From: Bacteroidales bacterium | GTDB taxonomy: Bacteria; Bacteroidota; Bacteroidia; Bacteroidales; JAAUTT01 | Direction of reading: 5' to 3' | DNA length: 7,331 bases | NCBI GenBank assembly: GCA_025350365.1 | Contig: JANXXY010000222.1 | Span: forward strand, 1 to 7,331 | Part shown: positions 6,509 to 7,331 of the stretch, piece by piece | Layout of the letters: each line of letters begins with the position of its first letter | Numbering within the stretch: position 1 is the stretch's first letter | The notes under the pieces: generated by a model | What the model was told of the DNA's origin: nothing | What the model saw: the letters and a program-made list of their open reading frames with translations, nothing else | The model's database searches: none | Position numbers and translations under genes: made by a program

Positions 6509-6538
6509 AAACTTTGGTTTTATTTTTTTGCTTTTTTT
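6497..6538 (+). terminator. Plus-strand hairpin with long T-tract, candidate attenuator
   Basis: AAACCAAA (6497-6504) and TTTGGTTT (6513-6520) form a perfect 8-bp stem around an 8-base loop. A tail of TA, seven T, GC and seven T follows. The stem has only two G-C pairs but the U-tract is strong. It follows the Thr-rich frame and overlaps its stop codon. No plus-strand gene lies beyond, so it would end a short transcript of about 200 bases. On the minus strand the tail is A-rich, so this is directional. Confidence 0.55.
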
Positions 6539-6668
6539 ATCAGCCTTGTTTAAATTATAAAACAAATACCGTGCCATAAACCTATTTTTAAAAAATATAT
6601 TTCAGAAAAATATAAAAATAAATACCACATCCCTATTTTTCTATAAAACAAGCTATTAGGAAGCATAC

Positions 6669-6914
6669 CTACGAACAAGCAGTTGAATAACTATCAACTA
6701 TATCAATGGCTTTAATATAATCTCTACCTGATACTACTACTTTAACAGTCCCCGTTCCTCCGGGAACTATAATCCATGGAGTAGTGCTCCCAAGTAATTC
6801 ATTTTTAAGAAACACCATTATATCAGCATTTTCGAGCATACTTTTCACGATGCCTGCATCCCAATAACTACCTGAAAAAACTTCAACAGGGCTATTAGCA
6901 TCAATCGTTGCCAT
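6669..6914 (-). CDS. DUF2007-family small protein (putative signal-transducing protein)
   Basis: This complete 81-residue soluble protein matches DUF2007 (PF09413) by pattern: VFSGSYWDAGIVKSMLENADI (12-32), FLKNELLG (35-42), PWIIVPGGTGTVKVVV (46-61) and the closing DYIKAIDIVDSY (65-76). The fold is ferredoxin/PII-like in known members, and the biochemical role is not established. There is no signal peptide or membrane segment. It starts 12 bp after the stop of the upstream membrane protein gene, so the two are co-transcribed and may act together. The C-terminal STACS tail contains one cysteine. Confidence 0.85.
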   Translation of the reverse strand: MATIDANSPVEVFSGSYWDAGIVKSMLENADIMVFLKNELLGSTTPWIIVPGGTGTVKVVVSGRDYIKAIDIVDSYSTACS

Positions 6915-6926
6915 AAGTTTTCCATA

Positions 6927-7142
6927 TTAGTTGATAGGCTTGTTGTCGTCCTTAAGTACAACAGAGAAAATAAATAATGCTACAGCCGAAGCTATAAATA
7001 TAATGAGCAACGACATCATAAATTTGCCAATCACATCATGCAAATTGATAACATCCCATACTCCAAGTACACCAATAATGGTAAAAATGAGAACCAGAGT
7101 TACTAATAGGTACCCAACGAATTTTTTTAATGTAAAGTTCAT
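6927..7142 (-). CDS. Small two-helix inner membrane protein, function unknown
   Basis: The 71-residue product has a short basic N-terminus (MNFTLKKF), a first transmembrane helix at about 9-29, a short polar connector with WDVINLHDVIGK, a second helix at about 41-63 and a charged tail KDDNKPIN. This predicts two spans with both ends in the cytoplasm. I do not recognise a named family. It is first in a two-gene operon with the DUF2007 gene 12 bp downstream, which suggests a shared membrane-linked role. A -7 element lies about 48 bp upstream. The frame on the opposite strand here is a shadow. Confidence 0.75.
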   Translation of the reverse strand: MNFTLKKFVGYLLVTLVLIFTIIGVLGVWDVINLHDVIGKFMMSLLIIFIASAVALFIFSVVLKDDNKPIN

Positions 7143-7189
7143 GATTTGGTAGTATTAAAGTTGATGATTAGTTAAACAAAAGTTTAAAT

Positions 7190-7197
7190 CAAAAATA
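7190..7197 (-). promoter_or_regulatory. Candidate -7 element of the two-gene DUF2007 operon
   Basis: The minus strand reads TATTTTTG, matching TAnnTTTG, with transcription expected near 7183 and a leader of about 40 bases before the ATG at 7142. No -33 TTTG is seen at the usual spacing. It lies in the 85-bp gap after the upstream gene's stop, where an operon promoter is expected. Confidence 0.38.
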
Positions 7198-7227
7198 AAC
7201 AATCTTTGGTTCTATATTATCTGATAC

Positions 7228-7331
7228 TCAAGATTTTTTTAAAAAGGAGGCCAAATCGTAAATAGAATTGAACAAATATTTATTGTTTTTGTGAATCAAT
7301 TCCCACGAAAAACCCGGAGAAAGCTCAATAA
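7228..7331 (-). CDS. C-terminal 33 codons of an unidentified protein, 5' part outside the window
   Basis: One minus-strand frame stays open from the window edge to a TGA at 7228-7230, while the other two close within a dozen codons. Its residues include IELSPGFSWELIHKNN and the closing YDLASFLKKS, a plausible amphipathic C-terminal helix with ordinary composition. I do not recognise the family from this fragment. It is in the same direction as the downstream operon, 85 bp away. Confidence 0.5.
   Translation of the reverse strand, partial: IELSPGFSWELIHKNNKYLFNSIYDLASFLKKS

Larger units (their letters stand above)
6342..6538. repeat. 16-bp inverted repeat A7GCA7 / T7GCT7 flanking the leader region
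   Basis: AAAAAAAGCAAAAAAA at 6342-6357 and TTTTTTTGCTTTTTTT at 6523-6538 are exact reverse complements. They bound a 197-bp stretch holding the Thr-rich frame, the ACT repeats and both terminators. Each arm is the T-tract of one terminator, and both T-tracts point outward. Low complexity makes a chance origin possible, but the shared central GC is notable. Confidence 0.5.

Noticed and set aside
6546..6565. TTGTTT/AAACAA 6-bp inverted repeat as terminator for the DUF2007 operon
   Set aside because: The stem has a single G-C pair and no U-tract follows on the minus strand; it is expected by chance in such AT-rich sequence.
6931..7152. 73-codon plus-strand frame opposite the small membrane protein
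   Set aside because: The minus-strand frame has two clear membrane helices and operon spacing, whereas this one has no start context or recognisable feature.

Overview
The window looks like chromosomal DNA of a Bacteroidota member, probably a marine or anaerobic Bacteroidales/Marinilabiliales-like lineage. The evidence is AT-rich DNA, starts with no Shine-Dalgarno sequence, TAnnTTTG-type -7 elements, a Bacteroidota-style ArgS with a long insertion, the ffh-folD pair, a membrane LytTR protein and a DUF2007 protein. The order-level assignment is inference.

All long genes lie on the minus strand. Read in the direction of transcription (right to left) they are: the last 33 codons of an unidentified gene (7228-7331); a small two-helix membrane protein (6927-7142) and a DUF2007 protein (6669-6914), 12 bp apart and surely co-transcribed; argS (4484-6277); ffh (3065-4393); folD (2040-2921); a four-helix membrane protein with a LytTR DNA-binding domain (927-1763); and a COG2070 flavin oxidoreductase of the nitronate monooxygenase type (1-771), cut by the left edge. 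Both argS and folD have longer open frames upstream, but family alignment, and a -7 element for argS, place the starts at inner ATGs.

argS, ffh and folD are housekeeping genes for tRNA charging, co-translational membrane targeting and one-carbon folate metabolism. They are separated by 90-143 bp gaps with hairpins, so each may be its own transcription unit. The ffh-folD gap has a hairpin followed by a T-rich heptamer repeat. The folD-LytTR gap (1764-2039, 276 bp) has a palindromic intergenic repeat that could terminate folD, then AT-rich DNA with a possible operator and promoter for the LytTR gene. The 772-926 gap shows no convincing signal.

The most unusual stretch is the 391-bp gap 6278-6668 upstream of argS. 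On the plus strand it contains a 57-codon reading frame (6335-6508) with 11 Thr codons in a 19-codon stretch, preceded by two Ile codons and followed by a hairpin plus T-tract. This resembles a threonine-operon leader peptide and attenuator, yet no threonine biosynthesis gene follows; the next genes run the opposite way. The same stretch carries a very strong intrinsic terminator on the minus strand, and a 16-bp inverted repeat (A7GCA7 / T7GCT7) bounds it. The remainder of the gap, 6539-6668, is AT-rich and I see nothing in it.
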